From contig CAKQQS010000008.1 in the NCBI GenBank assembly GCA_934271255.1, forward strand, positions 23,462 through 87,461: a stretch of 64,000 bases of DNA, given 5' to 3'. A program made the translations under genes and the position numbers. Source of the DNA: an uncultured Clostridia bacterium. GTDB taxonomy: Bacteria > Bacillota > Clostridia > Christensenellales > Borkfalkiaceae. Numbering within the stretch: position 1 is the first letter of the stretch; each line of letters starts with the position of its first letter. The notes beneath the pieces are model-generated. The model was not told the origin of the DNA and did not search any database. It was given only the letters and a program-made list of their open reading frames with translations. Positions 7,944 through 16,230 of the stretch are shown here, one piece after another.

Positions 7944-9551
7944 ATGAACTTTTTGGCTAAACTGAAAAACCGAAAAACATCTATGCGACGCAAGTTGTTC
8001 CTTTATATGCTTGCGCTCGCAATGATAGTGCTGGCGTTTTTGGCGTGCGGCTTGTTTTTCTTCGGGCATTTTTCATCTGCCAAACAACGCGCCGCGAACA
8101 CTTTGTCTTTTCAAATGAGAACGTTCGACAGGCAGATTTCCAAATATTTTGAAGACGTAACGAGAATGGGCGAATCCCTTTCGGAAAGCGTCGCGCAAAA
8201 AACGGACGATTTTTTGGCGGGAGAAGGCATTTCTTTCAGTCAACTAACGAACGACGGCGCGCGCATAACCGCCCTTCAAAATCTTCTTTTCGACAAACTC
8301 GGCGCGGAACTTCTCAAAACGGACTGTTCGGGAGTGTTTCTGACGCTGAACGCTACGACGAACACGCACGCGTACGGCGCGGATAAATCTAAAACGGCGA
8401 TATATCTGAAACGGTCGTCGCTTAACGAAACGGACGAAAAGTTACGATTGTATCGCGGTGTTCCCGACATTGCTTCCGACAGAGGCATTCTCACTCACCG
8501 TAAATGGCGGCTCGAAATGCAAGTCGAAGAAATACCCGATTACGGCAGGTTTTTGAAACGCATTTCGCCGATTTTGAACAAATCGCCTTTCATAACGAGC
8601 GTTTCCGTTCTTCGCGGTACGTCCGAAAGGACGATGCATCTCGTTCTTCCCGTAGTCAATAAATCCAACGTCGTTTACGGGCTTTGCGGATTTGAAATCT
8701 CCGCCGATTATTTCAAAAAATATTTTGCTCAGCCCTCGCAGTTAGAACATCTTACTTGTATGTTCTTCCCTAAAAACGGGGATTATTTCCACACGGACGA
8801 CGGATTTTCGGCGGGAGTTTACGGCGGATATTATCTTCCCCCGCAAGGAAAACTTACCGTCAAAAGCATCAGGGACGGACTCTCTTTTCTTAACGGCGAT
8901 TCGTCTTACATAGCAAAAATCCAACCCGTAAGTCTCTGCGGGGACGATTACGTTCTGATTGCCGCGTACCCCAAAGAAGAGTATAACAGGTCTGTTGTCA
9001 ACAATACCGTTTCCGTCGTTTTGCTTGTGCTTTTGTTAGTCGGAACGACGGTTGCAATATGCGTATTTTTCAGCAGACGGTTTCTTAGCCCACTGCTTAA
9101 AAGCATCGAACAAATACAAACGAAACAACACAAAACCGCAGAGTCGGCGTTCGTCGAAATCGACGACCTTTTCGGGTTCCTTGCCGAGCAGGACAGACTA
9201 CGCGACGAAGAAGAGGCAAAACTCCGCGACCGTTGCGACGAGCAAGGCGATTTGTTAAAACAAAACCGGACGGATATCGACCGACTTGCGTATTCGCGCA
9301 AAACCGAAGTTTCTCCCGACGACTACGAAATGTTCAAAAAGGGAATCAAAACGCTTACCAAAACGGAACGGCAAATATTCGGGTTGTATCTCGAAGGAAA
9401 AACCGCCGAAGAAATCATGCAAACTTTCAATATACAAAAAAGCACGCTTAAATACCACAACCATAACATTTTGGGTAAACTCGGCGTATCGTCGCGAAAA
9501 CAAATGCTTCGCTACGCAACCCTTTTGAAACAAGAAACGGAACAAAAATAA
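7944..9551 (+). CDS. Membrane-anchored sensor with C-terminal LuxR-type HTH
   Basis: Predicted one-component transmembrane regulator of 535 residues. A short basic N-terminus leads into a transmembrane helix (about 17-42). An extracellular domain of about 300 residues follows, Cache-like in layout (FDRQISKYFEDV helix, VVYGLCGFEIS, DDYVLIAAYPKEEY). A second transmembrane helix lies at about 351-376, then a charged coiled-coil (about 377-455). A LuxR/GerE helix-turn-helix fills about 465-527 (LTKTERQIFGLYLEGKTAEE, LKYHNHNILGKLGVSSRKQM). No kinase or receiver domain is present, so signal and DNA binding sit in one membrane protein, as in CadC/ToxR but with a different HTH. It follows the binding-protein gene by 4 nt. 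Target genes are unknown. Confidence 0.85.
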   Translation: MNFLAKLKNRKTSMRRKLFLYMLALAMIVLAFLACGLFFFGHFSSAKQRAANTLSFQMRTFDRQISKYFEDVTRMGESLSESVAQKTDDFLAGEGISFSQLTNDGARITALQNLLFDKLGAELLKTDCSGVFLTLNATTNTHAYGADKSKTAIYLKRSSLNETDEKLRLYRGVPDIASDRGILTHRKWRLEMQVEEIPDYGRFLKRISPILNKSPFITSVSVLRGTSERTMHLVLPVVNKSNVVYGLCGFEISADYFKKYFAQPSQLEHLTCMFFPKNGDYFHTDDGFSAGVYGGYYLPPQGKLTVKSIRDGLSFLNGDSSYIAKIQPVSLCGDDYVLIAAYPKEEYNRSVVNNTVSVVLLVLLLVGTTVAICVFFSRRFLSPLLKSIEQIQTKQHKTAESAFVEIDDLFGFLAEQDRLRDEEEAKLRDRCDEQGDLLKQNRTDIDRLAYSRKTEVSPDDYEMFKKGIKTLTKTERQIFGLYLEGKTAEEIMQTFNIQKSTLKYHNHNILGKLGVSSRKQMLRYATLLKQETEQK

Positions 9552-9620
9552 CTTTTGCGATTAAAAAACACGCCCCCTTTCGTATAAAAAACGGTAGCGA
9601 ATATATTTTGGAGAGAAAGT

Positions 9621-9998
9621 ATGACTCGGACGGAATTAGAAGAATATATACTGACGAATTACGGTATCGAGCCGGATTATCCGTGGTCGCAATATTCAAG
9701 TTACGCGGTATTCCGTCACGTCGGTAACAAAAAGTGGTTCGCCGTCGTTATGTCCGTGCCTGAAAACAAGTTCGGACTTGCGGGCGCCGAAGAAATAAAC
9801 GTCGTCAACTTAAAATGCCCGCCGATACTTTCGGGCGGGGTTCTCGGCTAAAAGGGAATCTTCCCAGCCTATCACATGAGCAAGGCGAATTGGATTAGCG
9901 TTTCGCTTGACGGAAGCGTCGACGACGACAAAATCAAAATGCTTTTAGACGTAAGTTTTGACGCCACCGCGCCCAAAATCGCAAAAAAGAAAAATTAA
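9621..9998 (+). pseudogene. MmcQ/YjbR-family gene interrupted by one in-frame TAA
   Basis: GGAGAGAAAGT precedes the ATG. Codons 1-76 encode an MmcQ/YjbR-like N-terminus (LEEYILTNYGIEPDYPW, AVFRHVGNKKWFAVVM), then a TAA occurs at 9849-9851. The same frame continues at once with KGIFPAYHMSKANWISVSLD and GSVDDDKIKMLLDVSFDAT to a TAA at 9996-9998, giving the family length of about 125 codons. In relatives, as I recall them, this position is usually charged (an EKG-like context), so one G-to-T change (GAA to TAA) would explain it. No frameshift is visible. Possibilities: recent nonsense mutation, base-call error in the assembly, or rarely read-through. YjbR-type proteins have a CyaY-like fold and poorly defined DNA-related roles. 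Confidence 0.85.
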
Positions 9999-10009
9999 AT
10001 CGCATAAAG

Positions 10010-10044
10010 AAAAAGACGAACGACAGTATATCGTTCGTCTTTTT
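10010..10044. terminator. Bidirectional intrinsic terminator
   Basis: Perfect 14-bp arms, 10010-10023 and 10031-10044, enclose a 7-nt loop. T-runs flank the stem on both strands, so it can end the plus-strand MmcQ transcript and the minus-strand SDR operon. Confidence 0.88.
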
Positions 10045-10103
10045 TATGTGGGGAAAAGTCAATAATCGAAACCTTTTTATCGTTTATGGTTTATTTGACC
10101 TTT

Positions 10104-10880
10104 TTAAGGAATGACGGGATAGAGTTGAATCATATTGCCGCAGTCGACCGTGAGTTCCGCGCCCGTGGTGTTCTTTGCGTGAGCGACGAAATACCATACT
10201 GCGTCGGCGACGTCGGAGCCTTCCGCTATCGAGCCTAGCGGCGAATACGCCGACGGCAACGTTTTGTAAAACTCGGGATTTTTGTCCGTTCTGTCCGTAT
10301 GAATCATACCCGGCAAAACGGCGTTTACTCTTATTTTATATTTGCCCAAATCCAGCGCAAGCGCGCGCATCAAGCCGAGTTGCCCGCCCTTGGACGCGGA
10401 GTACGCCGCCCTTTCGGGTATTGCCCTGTAAGCGGTGTTCGAGTTGATGAAAGTAATACTTCCGCCCGTCGCGGTCATTCTTTTCGCGGCGTGTTGAATT
10501 ATACAAAAGTTCCATAAAACGTTAGTGTTCATCACGCGTTGAAAATCGGAAAGCGGACTGTTCAGAGCGTCAAACCCGACTCCCAAATCCGCCGCGTTAA
10601 GCACCAGATCGGTGATGATTATTCCGCAGTCGTCCAACTCGGCAAAAACGCGTTTTACGCATTCTTCGTCTACTTGTCCGTGTTCGTCGAGCGCGTTGAG
10701 AGTCTTGCCTATTATTCGTACGTTCGGGTGTTTTTTACGGTAGTTTTCTTCCGCAATCTTAACCTTGTCGGCATTTCTTCCCGTAAAAACCGCGTTTACG
10801 CCTTCACAGGCGAACTTTTCTATTATAGCCGCGCCCGTGTTGACGCACGCGCCCGTTACAAATGCCCATTTTTCGTTCAT
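10104..10880 (-). CDS. SDR-family NAD(P)-dependent oxidoreductase
   Basis: Classical short-chain dehydrogenase of 258 residues, cytosolic. The N-terminal Rossmann motif is VTGACVNTG (about 8-16), a slightly altered TGxxxGxG. NAA lies at about 95-97, the catalytic Ser near 147 and YSASK at 160-164; the C-terminus has the family PG..H.D segment. AGGAG overlaps the stop of the upstream gene, so translation is probably coupled. It is the last gene of a three-gene operon with an MBL-fold hydrolase and a galactonate-dehydratase-like enzyme. From that context it may oxidise an aldose or a polyol/sugar-acid intermediate. The family alone does not fix the substrate. Confidence 0.88.
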   Translation of the reverse strand: MNEKWAFVTGACVNTGAAIIEKFACEGVNAVFTGRNADKVKIAEENYRKKHPNVRIIGKTLNALDEHGQVDEECVKRVFAELDDCGIIITDLVLNAADLGVGFDALNSPLSDFQRVMNTNVLWNFCIIQHAAKRMTATGGSITFINSNTAYRAIPERAAYSASKGGQLGLMRALALDLGKYKIRVNAVLPGMIHTDRTDKNPEFYKTLPSAYSPLGSIAEGSDVADAVWYFVAHAKNTTGAELTVDCGNMIQLYPVIP

Positions 10881-10889
10881 ATCCGACTC

Positions 10890-12050
10890 CTAAAAATAAA
10901 ACTCTGTTTTGGGCGGACGGATATCCGTAAGAGCGCCCGTATAATGCCGTAAATTATGTTCCGCGTAAGGATGTTTCAGACATTCTTCTTCGTTGAGTTC
11001 TATGCCGAGCCCCGCCTTGTCGCTTATTTTGATTCTGCCCTTTTCGTAAACGAGATTTTCGTTCGTTACCTTTTTACGATAATCCACGTCGGAATACATT
11101 ATCTCTAAAATGCAAAAGTTCGGACAACACGCGGCAAGTTGGAGCGTTGCCGCGTTAGCCACGGGGCCGCTGGGGTTGTGCGGCGCGAACGGAATATAGT
11201 TCGCTTCCGCGATAGCCGCTATTTTTTTGAGTTCCATTATTCCGCCCGCGTGCGAAACGTCGGGTTGTATGTAATCCGCCGCCCGTAAAGCAAAAAGCCC
11301 GTTGTAGTCAAACCGCGTATACAGTCTTTCCCCTGCGGAAATCGCTACGGGGGATTTGTCGCGCACCGCTTTGAGCGCTTCGAGATTGTTGGGCGGGACG
11401 GGTTCTTCAAACCACATAGGTTTGAATTGTTCGAGTTCTTTGGCTATCTTTATGCCCGTCGGAACGTCGAATCTTCCGTGTCCTTCTATAAGCAAATCGA
11501 CGTCGTTTCCGACCGCTTCTCTCACTTTTGCCACGCATTCGAGAGCAGTGTCCAAATCCTTGTTGGATATTTGCAGATAACTTTTCCCGAAAGGATCCCA
11601 TTTCATCGCGGTAACGCCGCGTTGTACGGCGATTCGGGCCTTCTTTGCGAACTCGTCGGGAGTTTTCGCGCCCGAAAACCAGCCGTTGACGTATATCCGA
11701 CAGTCTTCGTTTACCTTGCCGCCCAAAAGTTGGTATACGGGTACGCCCAAAGACTTGCCTAATATGTCCCAAAGCGCGCACTCTACCGCCGAAAGCGCGC
11801 TCATAAGCACCGCTCCGCCACGCCAGTATGCGTCGCGATAAAGGTCGTGATAATGCTTTTCTATCGTTCGGGGGTCTTTTCCTATCAGATAATTTTTAAT
11901 ATGTTCCACCGCGCCGCATAGCGCTTTTTCTTTATATTCCAGCGTGCCTTCGCCTACGCCGCAAATCCCGTCGTCGGTATACACTTTGACAAAAACCCAG
12001 TTCGTTCTGAAACAGTCTACCACAAAAGTTTTTACGTCGGTTATTTTCAT
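10890..12050 (-). CDS. Enolase-superfamily sugar-acid dehydratase, galactonate-dehydratase-like
   Basis: Mandelate racemase/muconate lactonizing family enzyme of 386 residues. The N-terminal capping domain (1-120) is followed by a barrel with metal ligands in LLIEGHGRF (E189), WFEEP (E215) and AGERL (E241). The likely catalytic His are 191 (within the first motif) and 291 (FAPHNPSGP), with QPDVSHAGG near 262-270. This arrangement, and the ERLYTR and HAGGI segments, resemble D-galactonate dehydratase (DgoD) more than mannonate dehydratases. Expected reaction: aldonate to 2-keto-3-deoxyaldonate plus water. Its start overlaps the upstream stop (ATGA) and AAGGAG lies upstream. No 2-keto-3-deoxy sugar-acid kinase or aldolase is in the window. 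Specificity is not certain. Confidence 0.85.
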   Translation of the reverse strand: MKITDVKTFVVDCFRTNWVFVKVYTDDGICGVGEGTLEYKEKALCGAVEHIKNYLIGKDPRTIEKHYHDLYRDAYWRGGAVLMSALSAVECALWDILGKSLGVPVYQLLGGKVNEDCRIYVNGWFSGAKTPDEFAKKARIAVQRGVTAMKWDPFGKSYLQISNKDLDTALECVAKVREAVGNDVDLLIEGHGRFDVPTGIKIAKELEQFKPMWFEEPVPPNNLEALKAVRDKSPVAISAGERLYTRFDYNGLFALRAADYIQPDVSHAGGIMELKKIAAIAEANYIPFAPHNPSGPVANAATLQLAACCPNFCILEIMYSDVDYRKKVTNENLVYEKGRIKISDKAGLGIELNEEECLKHPYAEHNLRHYTGALTDIRPPKTEFYF

Positions 12051-12727
12051 TTTAATACAATCTCCTTATATATTTCGGGAATTATCGCGTTGTCGCAATT
12101 CAGTTCTTTCCCCGTCATATCGTCGAACATTCCGAAATGCGTCGGAACGACGTTACGAGCGTTTACGCGCTCAACGAATCTCGCCGCGTCGACGGCGTTC
12201 ATATTGTTACCGCGCCCGTTTATCGGTAAAAAAAGCGCGTCGAACGTCGTATTCGGTAAACTGTCGAACACCCTTTCGCTATACAAAGTATCCCCCGTAA
12301 CGTACAACTTTTTATCTTCGCAAACAATCACCGAACCTATCGCTTCCAAATCGGAATGTTCGGCTTTTACGGCCGTAAAAACCGCGTCTTTTACGCTGTA
12401 ACTCGTACCCGCCCTGAAACACACGCAATTATGTTCGGGGTATCTTTTTTTCGCTTTGCAAAATACGGACGGGGGAGCAAGCAAGGTCGCTTCGACGTTA
12501 ACGCCGAGCAGTCTGTCGAGCGTTTCTTCGTCGTAATGGTCCGCGTGAGAATGAGTTATCAGCACGGCGTCGGGTTTTATACTTAAAAACCGTTCGTCGA
12601 TTTTTTGTCTGCGGTAGTTTTGCGGTTCCGTTTTCGCCACCGAGTCCGAAAGATACGGATCGACGACGAATGTTGATTTCTTACTTTCTATTAAAATGCC
12701 GTTTTGACCTAAAAATGTTATTTTCAT
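12047..12727 (-). CDS. Metallo-beta-lactamase-fold hydrolase (UlaG-like)
   Basis: Cytosolic MBL-fold metal-dependent hydrolase of 226 residues. The HxHxDH motif is THSHADH (H59, H61, D63, H64). Further expected ligands lie in AEHSD, YVTGDT and VPTHFGMF. Members of this branch include UlaG-type lactonases and broad L-ascorbate-6-phosphate lactonase relatives. It is first in an operon with a sugar-acid dehydratase and an SDR. Inference: it could open an aldonolactone formed by the dehydrogenase. The ribosome site is weak. An AraC-type regulator is transcribed divergently from the shared 104-nt spacer. Confidence 0.8.
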   Translation of the reverse strand: MKITFLGQNGILIESKKSTFVVDPYLSDSVAKTEPQNYRRQKIDERFLSIKPDAVLITHSHADHYDEETLDRLLGVNVEATLLAPPSVFCKAKKRYPEHNCVCFRAGTSYSVKDAVFTAVKAEHSDLEAIGSVIVCEDKKLYVTGDTLYSERVFDSLPNTTFDALFLPINGRGNNMNAVDAARFVERVNARNVVPTHFGMFDDMTGKELNCDNAIIPEIYKEIVLK

Positions 12728-12756
12728 AAGAACTTTATCGTTTTTTTGTGTTTTTA

Positions 12757-12785
12757 TTGATTTATTCGTTATAAAATGGTATACT
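12757..12785 (+). promoter_or_regulatory. Promoter of the araC-type regulator
   Basis: TTGATT (12757-12762), a 17-nt spacer and TATACT (12780-12785). It sits in the spacer shared with the divergent MBL/dehydratase/SDR operon, so an AraC operator here could act on both sides. Confidence 0.65.
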
Positions 12786-12831
12786 TGTTTTAAGAATATT
12801 TTTTGAAATATTATCTTCGGGGAGAAAATAC

Positions 12832-13656
12832 ATGGAAATATTATCGCGTTTCGAGTACATAGACGCAGGGTACTTCGATTCCGTACAGTCGGAATGGATT
12901 CACAAAAAAGTTACCACCACGCCGCCGAGAATATGTCAGCACTACGAAATCGAATTATATCTTTCAAAGTCGGGCACTACGTTCATAAACGGCAAAAAGC
13001 ACGATATAGAACAGTATTCGCTAATAATTTGCAAGCCCGGCGACGAACGGTATTCCATAAACCCGTTTAAGTGTTACTATCTGTATATTTCGGCGAACGA
13101 CGGACGAATCAAAGAAATACTCGATTCTCTGCCGTCGCAAATGCAGGCGTTCGGAGCAAAGGTGTTTCTCGACCGATTTTTCTCGCTGCTGAAATACCCC
13201 GCTCAATCGACGGACGACGCGTACGCCGAACTTCGTATAACCGGACACATAAACGAAATTATTTTCAGGCTTGCCGAAAACCGCGATTTTTACGAAAAGC
13301 AAAAGTTCGTGAACGGGAACGCTTCAAAAGCGATTGCCGAAGCGAAAAAGTTCATAATTAAAAACTACAACCGCAACATTCAGTTGAAAGACGTTGCGAA
13401 TCACGTGTTTTTAAGCCCGAATTATTTTCACAAACTGTTCACGCAGGTTACGGGCATAACGCCCCATCAGTACATAGTCAAACAAAAGATAAACGCCGCG
13501 AAAAAAATGTTGCTCGAAAGCGACGCGACGATAACGGATATCGTCATCAATTGCGGGTTCAGTTCGCAGTCGTATTTTAACGCGATTTTCAAACGCGAAG
13601 TCAAAATCACGCCGAACGATTACCGCAGAAGCATGAACAAGTTTTATAAAACATGA
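12832..13656 (+). CDS. AraC-family transcriptional regulator
   Basis: 274-residue regulator. The N-terminal half is an AraC-type cupin (ICQHYEIELYLSKSGTTFING, KPGDERYSINPF). The C-terminal pair of helix-turn-helix motifs spans about 165-265 (IQLKDVANHVFLSPNYFHKL, then ITDIVINCGFSSQSYFNAIF and the closing TPNDYRR). A strong GGGGAG precedes the ATG. Divergent transcription from the sugar-acid operon suggests that it controls that operon, and perhaps the ABC operon on its other side; this is inferred. The cupin probably binds a sugar or sugar acid. Confidence 0.9.
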   Translation: MEILSRFEYIDAGYFDSVQSEWIHKKVTTTPPRICQHYEIELYLSKSGTTFINGKKHDIEQYSLIICKPGDERYSINPFKCYYLYISANDGRIKEILDSLPSQMQAFGAKVFLDRFFSLLKYPAQSTDDAYAELRITGHINEIIFRLAENRDFYEKQKFVNGNASKAIAEAKKFIIKNYNRNIQLKDVANHVFLSPNYFHKLFTQVTGITPHQYIVKQKINAAKKMLLESDATITDIVINCGFSSQSYFNAIFKREVKITPNDYRRSMNKFYKT

Positions 13657-13660
13657 CGTT

Positions 13661-13689
13661 TACGCCCCGACGTCGGGGCGTAATTTTTT
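13661..13689 (+). terminator. Intrinsic terminator of the araC-type gene
   Basis: A perfect 22-nt palindrome with a GC-rich stem (CGCCCCGA/TCGGGGCG) is followed by a run of seven T. It lies between convergent genes; on the minus strand there is no clear T-run. Confidence 0.82.
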
Positions 13690-14354
13690 TATAATCCGAA
13701 AGCGTCTTTGTTCGTAACGAAGTTCGCTTTTACTTTTTTGAGCCGTTCTAAAATCTCGGTTAAAAGCCCCCACTTTTTCAAAACGTCGAATTCGTAGGTG
13801 TGTCCCCAGATATATAAAACTTGCCGTTCTTCGCTTTCGGGAAGCGCGTCGAACTTTTCTATCAGACTGAAAATCTCGGCGTTGGAAAAATGACACGTAC
13901 CCGTATATTTCATCAAGTCGCCCGTAACGGAAAACTTCATACTCGTCCCCGCCGTCCGCGCGTACTTTATACCTACGTCGCGGGCGATTTTTATCACCCT
14001 GTCGTCGTAAGTCCCGTAAGGGTAAGCCATTCCGACGACTTCGCTGTCGAATATTTCTTCTATGTTTTTCTTGTCGTAATACAACTCGTTGTAAATAGTT
14101 TCTTCGTCGAGTTGTTCCAAAAAAGGATGAGTGAGCCCGTGCGCGGCGACTTCGTGCCCCGCGTACAGTTCTTTAAGCCCCTTAATGTTCATACGGCGTA
14201 TTTCGACGCCTTCGTTCACCCAACGATTCGCGCGGGTTTGTATGCCCGTGTTTATGTTGAAAGTCGCCTTGAATCCGTATTTATTCAACTCTTTAACGAA
14301 AGGTATATCCTGTTCGACTCCGTCGTCAAAACTGAACGTTACAAACTTCGGCAT
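13689..14354 (-). CDS. Cytosolic polysaccharide-deacetylase-fold protein
   Basis: NodB-homology carbohydrate esterase 4-like protein of 221 residues with no signal peptide. Motif 1 is TFSFDDG (about 6-12), with the first catalytic/metal Asp. The metal His pair is in AAHGLTHP, and MAYPYGTYDD matches the next conserved motif. A late IWGHTYEF supplies another His. Lack of a signal suggests that it acts on an intracellular deacetylatable sugar, or that the fold serves another hydrolysis. It is the last gene of the ABC-importer/GH42-like operon, 4 nt after the glycosidase stop, with AGGGGT before its ATG. Confidence 0.83.
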   Translation of the reverse strand: MPKFVTFSFDDGVEQDIPFVKELNKYGFKATFNINTGIQTRANRWVNEGVEIRRMNIKGLKELYAGHEVAAHGLTHPFLEQLDEETIYNELYYDKKNIEEIFDSEVVGMAYPYGTYDDRVIKIARDVGIKYARTAGTSMKFSVTGDLMKYTGTCHFSNAEIFSLIEKFDALPESEERQVLYIWGHTYEFDVLKKWGLLTEILERLKKVKANFVTNKDAFGL

Positions 14355-14358
14355 GTTT

Positions 14359-16221
14359 TTACCCCTTTTTTATGAAAATCACCGCGCCGTTTTTCAGCGT
14401 AGGAATAACCGTTTTCTTTTTGTTTCCGCAAACGGAAACGGGCAGTTCCGCGCTCTCGTTTCCGCTTACCATAAGACAAGTTTCGCCTTGCACGTCGGCG
14501 ACGAAAGTAATTTCCAGATTTTTTATTTCGCGGTCATCTTCCGCAAAATCTATCACCGAAACGGCGTATTCGTTTTCGTCTTCCAAAAACTTTAAATCGA
14601 CTTTTTTATCTTCGACGGAAGCGATTTTCACCGAATACGAGTCCGCTATTTCGTACGCTTCCAGCCACTTGCCGCAAAAATCGAACGGTTTGAAAGCGTC
14701 GAGATACTCGTCGTAATAAAACACTTCGCCGCCTGCTTTGCGATATTTTTCTATTTCTTCGTTTTCTTCGTCGGAAAGCCCTTTTTCGGCGGGAATAATC
14801 AACGCGTTCAACGAAAACGGCAACACGTTAAGTTCGCTTGCCCTTACAGCAAAAAGCGAAACGAATAAACGTTTAAACCGTCTGTAAACGCCCATAGCCG
14901 CAAACACGTTCGACTCGCAACCGCTCCAAGCGTTTTCGTTGTCGCCGTTGCACGTCGCGTCGTAATACGCGTTGGCGCGTTCGCTGAAAAGTATACCCAC
15001 GCCCTGTCTTACTTTCTCTTTAAGCACGATTCTGTCGCTTAACCGATATAACATTTCGTGCATTTTCATAGCGGAAGAAAACTTTTCGGTCGGCGTACGG
15101 TCGTTATACAACATTCCGAATCCGTTCGGTTCGGGAGAGTCTTCAAAAACGTAATCGCCGCGCCATTGATAGTACATTATTCCCTTGACTCCGCTGCCTA
15201 TCGCGGCGTAAGTTTCCACTTCGAAATCTCTTGCCGACATACTCGTTCTTGCGTCGTATTCTATCAGCCAGTAATGTTTCCCGAAAGCCGCCGCCGCGCT
15301 CTCGGCGTAGTCCATAATACGGGAGTGTTCGTAGTAAAACGCCCCTTTACATTCAAGATACAGCGTTATTCCGACTACGTCCATTTTTTCGGCGATTCTG
15401 AAATAGTCCGCTCCGCGCATACTGCTGCCTATCTGAACGGGGCAGCTCGTCATGCACGTAAACGTTTCCGCGGCGGGCTTGACTTTTTTAGCCGTGTTTG
15501 CCAGAAAATTAAGATAATCGTTAAACCTTTTCGTATTGAACAACCGCCACGCAACCCATTTTTCGGGCGATTCCGTATACGTCGGGCGACGGCGCGGCGG
15601 AATTAAGTCTTCGCCGCTTTTGCCTTCTTTTGCGCGCTCTTTCGCGTACTCTTCGACCGAATGAGGGTTATAGTCGTAAAAACCGTTGTACGGAAAAGCA
15701 GGTTCGTTGAAAATCTGAAATCCCACGACGTTGTCGAACTTTCCGAAAAACTCTGCGCCCGTTTCGGTAACTTTCGCGTTGCTGTCCTTCGCGCCGTTAT
15801 GACAAACGCTGTTCGTGATGAACTGCAACCAACAGTTTGAAATGGGTTCTCCCTTTTCGTTAAGCATTTTTTCGTCCGAATACTCTTCTATTCCGTTATC
15901 GTAACCGTTTAACCGAACGGTCAGCGCGATACCGAGCCTCGAAAGTTCTTCGGCGATAGCCTTGCCCAAAGGGAAATCCCCTTTAATCGTTTGCCCGTCC
16001 GCGTAAAAGTTGCCTAACGCCGCCGTGCGAACTATATTTATTCGCGCGGCTTTCATATCGGCAAAATCCCGTTTCATTTCGCCTATGCGATCCCCGTTTT
16101 CGGGTACGGGCACTTTTTGCGAATGATACGACGGATAATAATGGCTGCCTATTCCGAAAGCGGCTTTGCCGTCAATATACAATATTCCGTTTTTTAAGAG
16201 ATAAGCAGAAGTGTTTTTCAT
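14359..16221 (-). CDS. Clan-A glycoside hydrolase, GH42/GH35-like (beta-galactosidase-like)
   Basis: 620-residue cytosolic glycosidase. The N-terminus (IDGKAAFGIGSHYYPSYHSQ, then DFADMKAARINIVRTA) starts a TIM barrel. FQIFNEPAFPYN carries the likely acid/base Glu after Asn, and HYWLIEYDART the likely nucleophile Glu. GIMYYQWRGDYVFEDSPEP and FGMLYNDRTPTEKF resemble the end of the GH42 barrel. A Rossmann-like domain follows (NALIIPAEKGLSDEENEEIE), like the GH42 trimerisation domain, then a C-terminal beta domain. The exact CAZy family is uncertain. Context (directly after the binding protein, 9-nt gap) suggests hydrolysis of an imported oligosaccharide. The ribosome site is weak; translational coupling is likely. 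Confidence 0.78.
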   Translation of the reverse strand: MKNTSAYLLKNGILYIDGKAAFGIGSHYYPSYHSQKVPVPENGDRIGEMKRDFADMKAARINIVRTAALGNFYADGQTIKGDFPLGKAIAEELSRLGIALTVRLNGYDNGIEEYSDEKMLNEKGEPISNCWLQFITNSVCHNGAKDSNAKVTETGAEFFGKFDNVVGFQIFNEPAFPYNGFYDYNPHSVEEYAKERAKEGKSGEDLIPPRRRPTYTESPEKWVAWRLFNTKRFNDYLNFLANTAKKVKPAAETFTCMTSCPVQIGSSMRGADYFRIAEKMDVVGITLYLECKGAFYYEHSRIMDYAESAAAAFGKHYWLIEYDARTSMSARDFEVETYAAIGSGVKGIMYYQWRGDYVFEDSPEPNGFGMLYNDRTPTEKFSSAMKMHEMLYRLSDRIVLKEKVRQGVGILFSERANAYYDATCNGDNENAWSGCESNVFAAMGVYRRFKRLFVSLFAVRASELNVLPFSLNALIIPAEKGLSDEENEEIEKYRKAGGEVFYYDEYLDAFKPFDFCGKWLEAYEIADSYSVKIASVEDKKVDLKFLEDENEYAVSVIDFAEDDREIKNLEITFVADVQGETCLMVSGNESAELPVSVCGNKKKTVIPTLKNGAVIFIKKG

Positions 16222-16230
16222 AATCTCGTT

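Noticed and set aside
9641..9998. TAA reassigned to sense in this organism, suggested by the MmcQ stop
   Set aside because: Many intact genes here (rpoC, rpsU, ferredoxin, rplI-linked and others) end normally at TAA, TGA or TAG, so the code looks standard.
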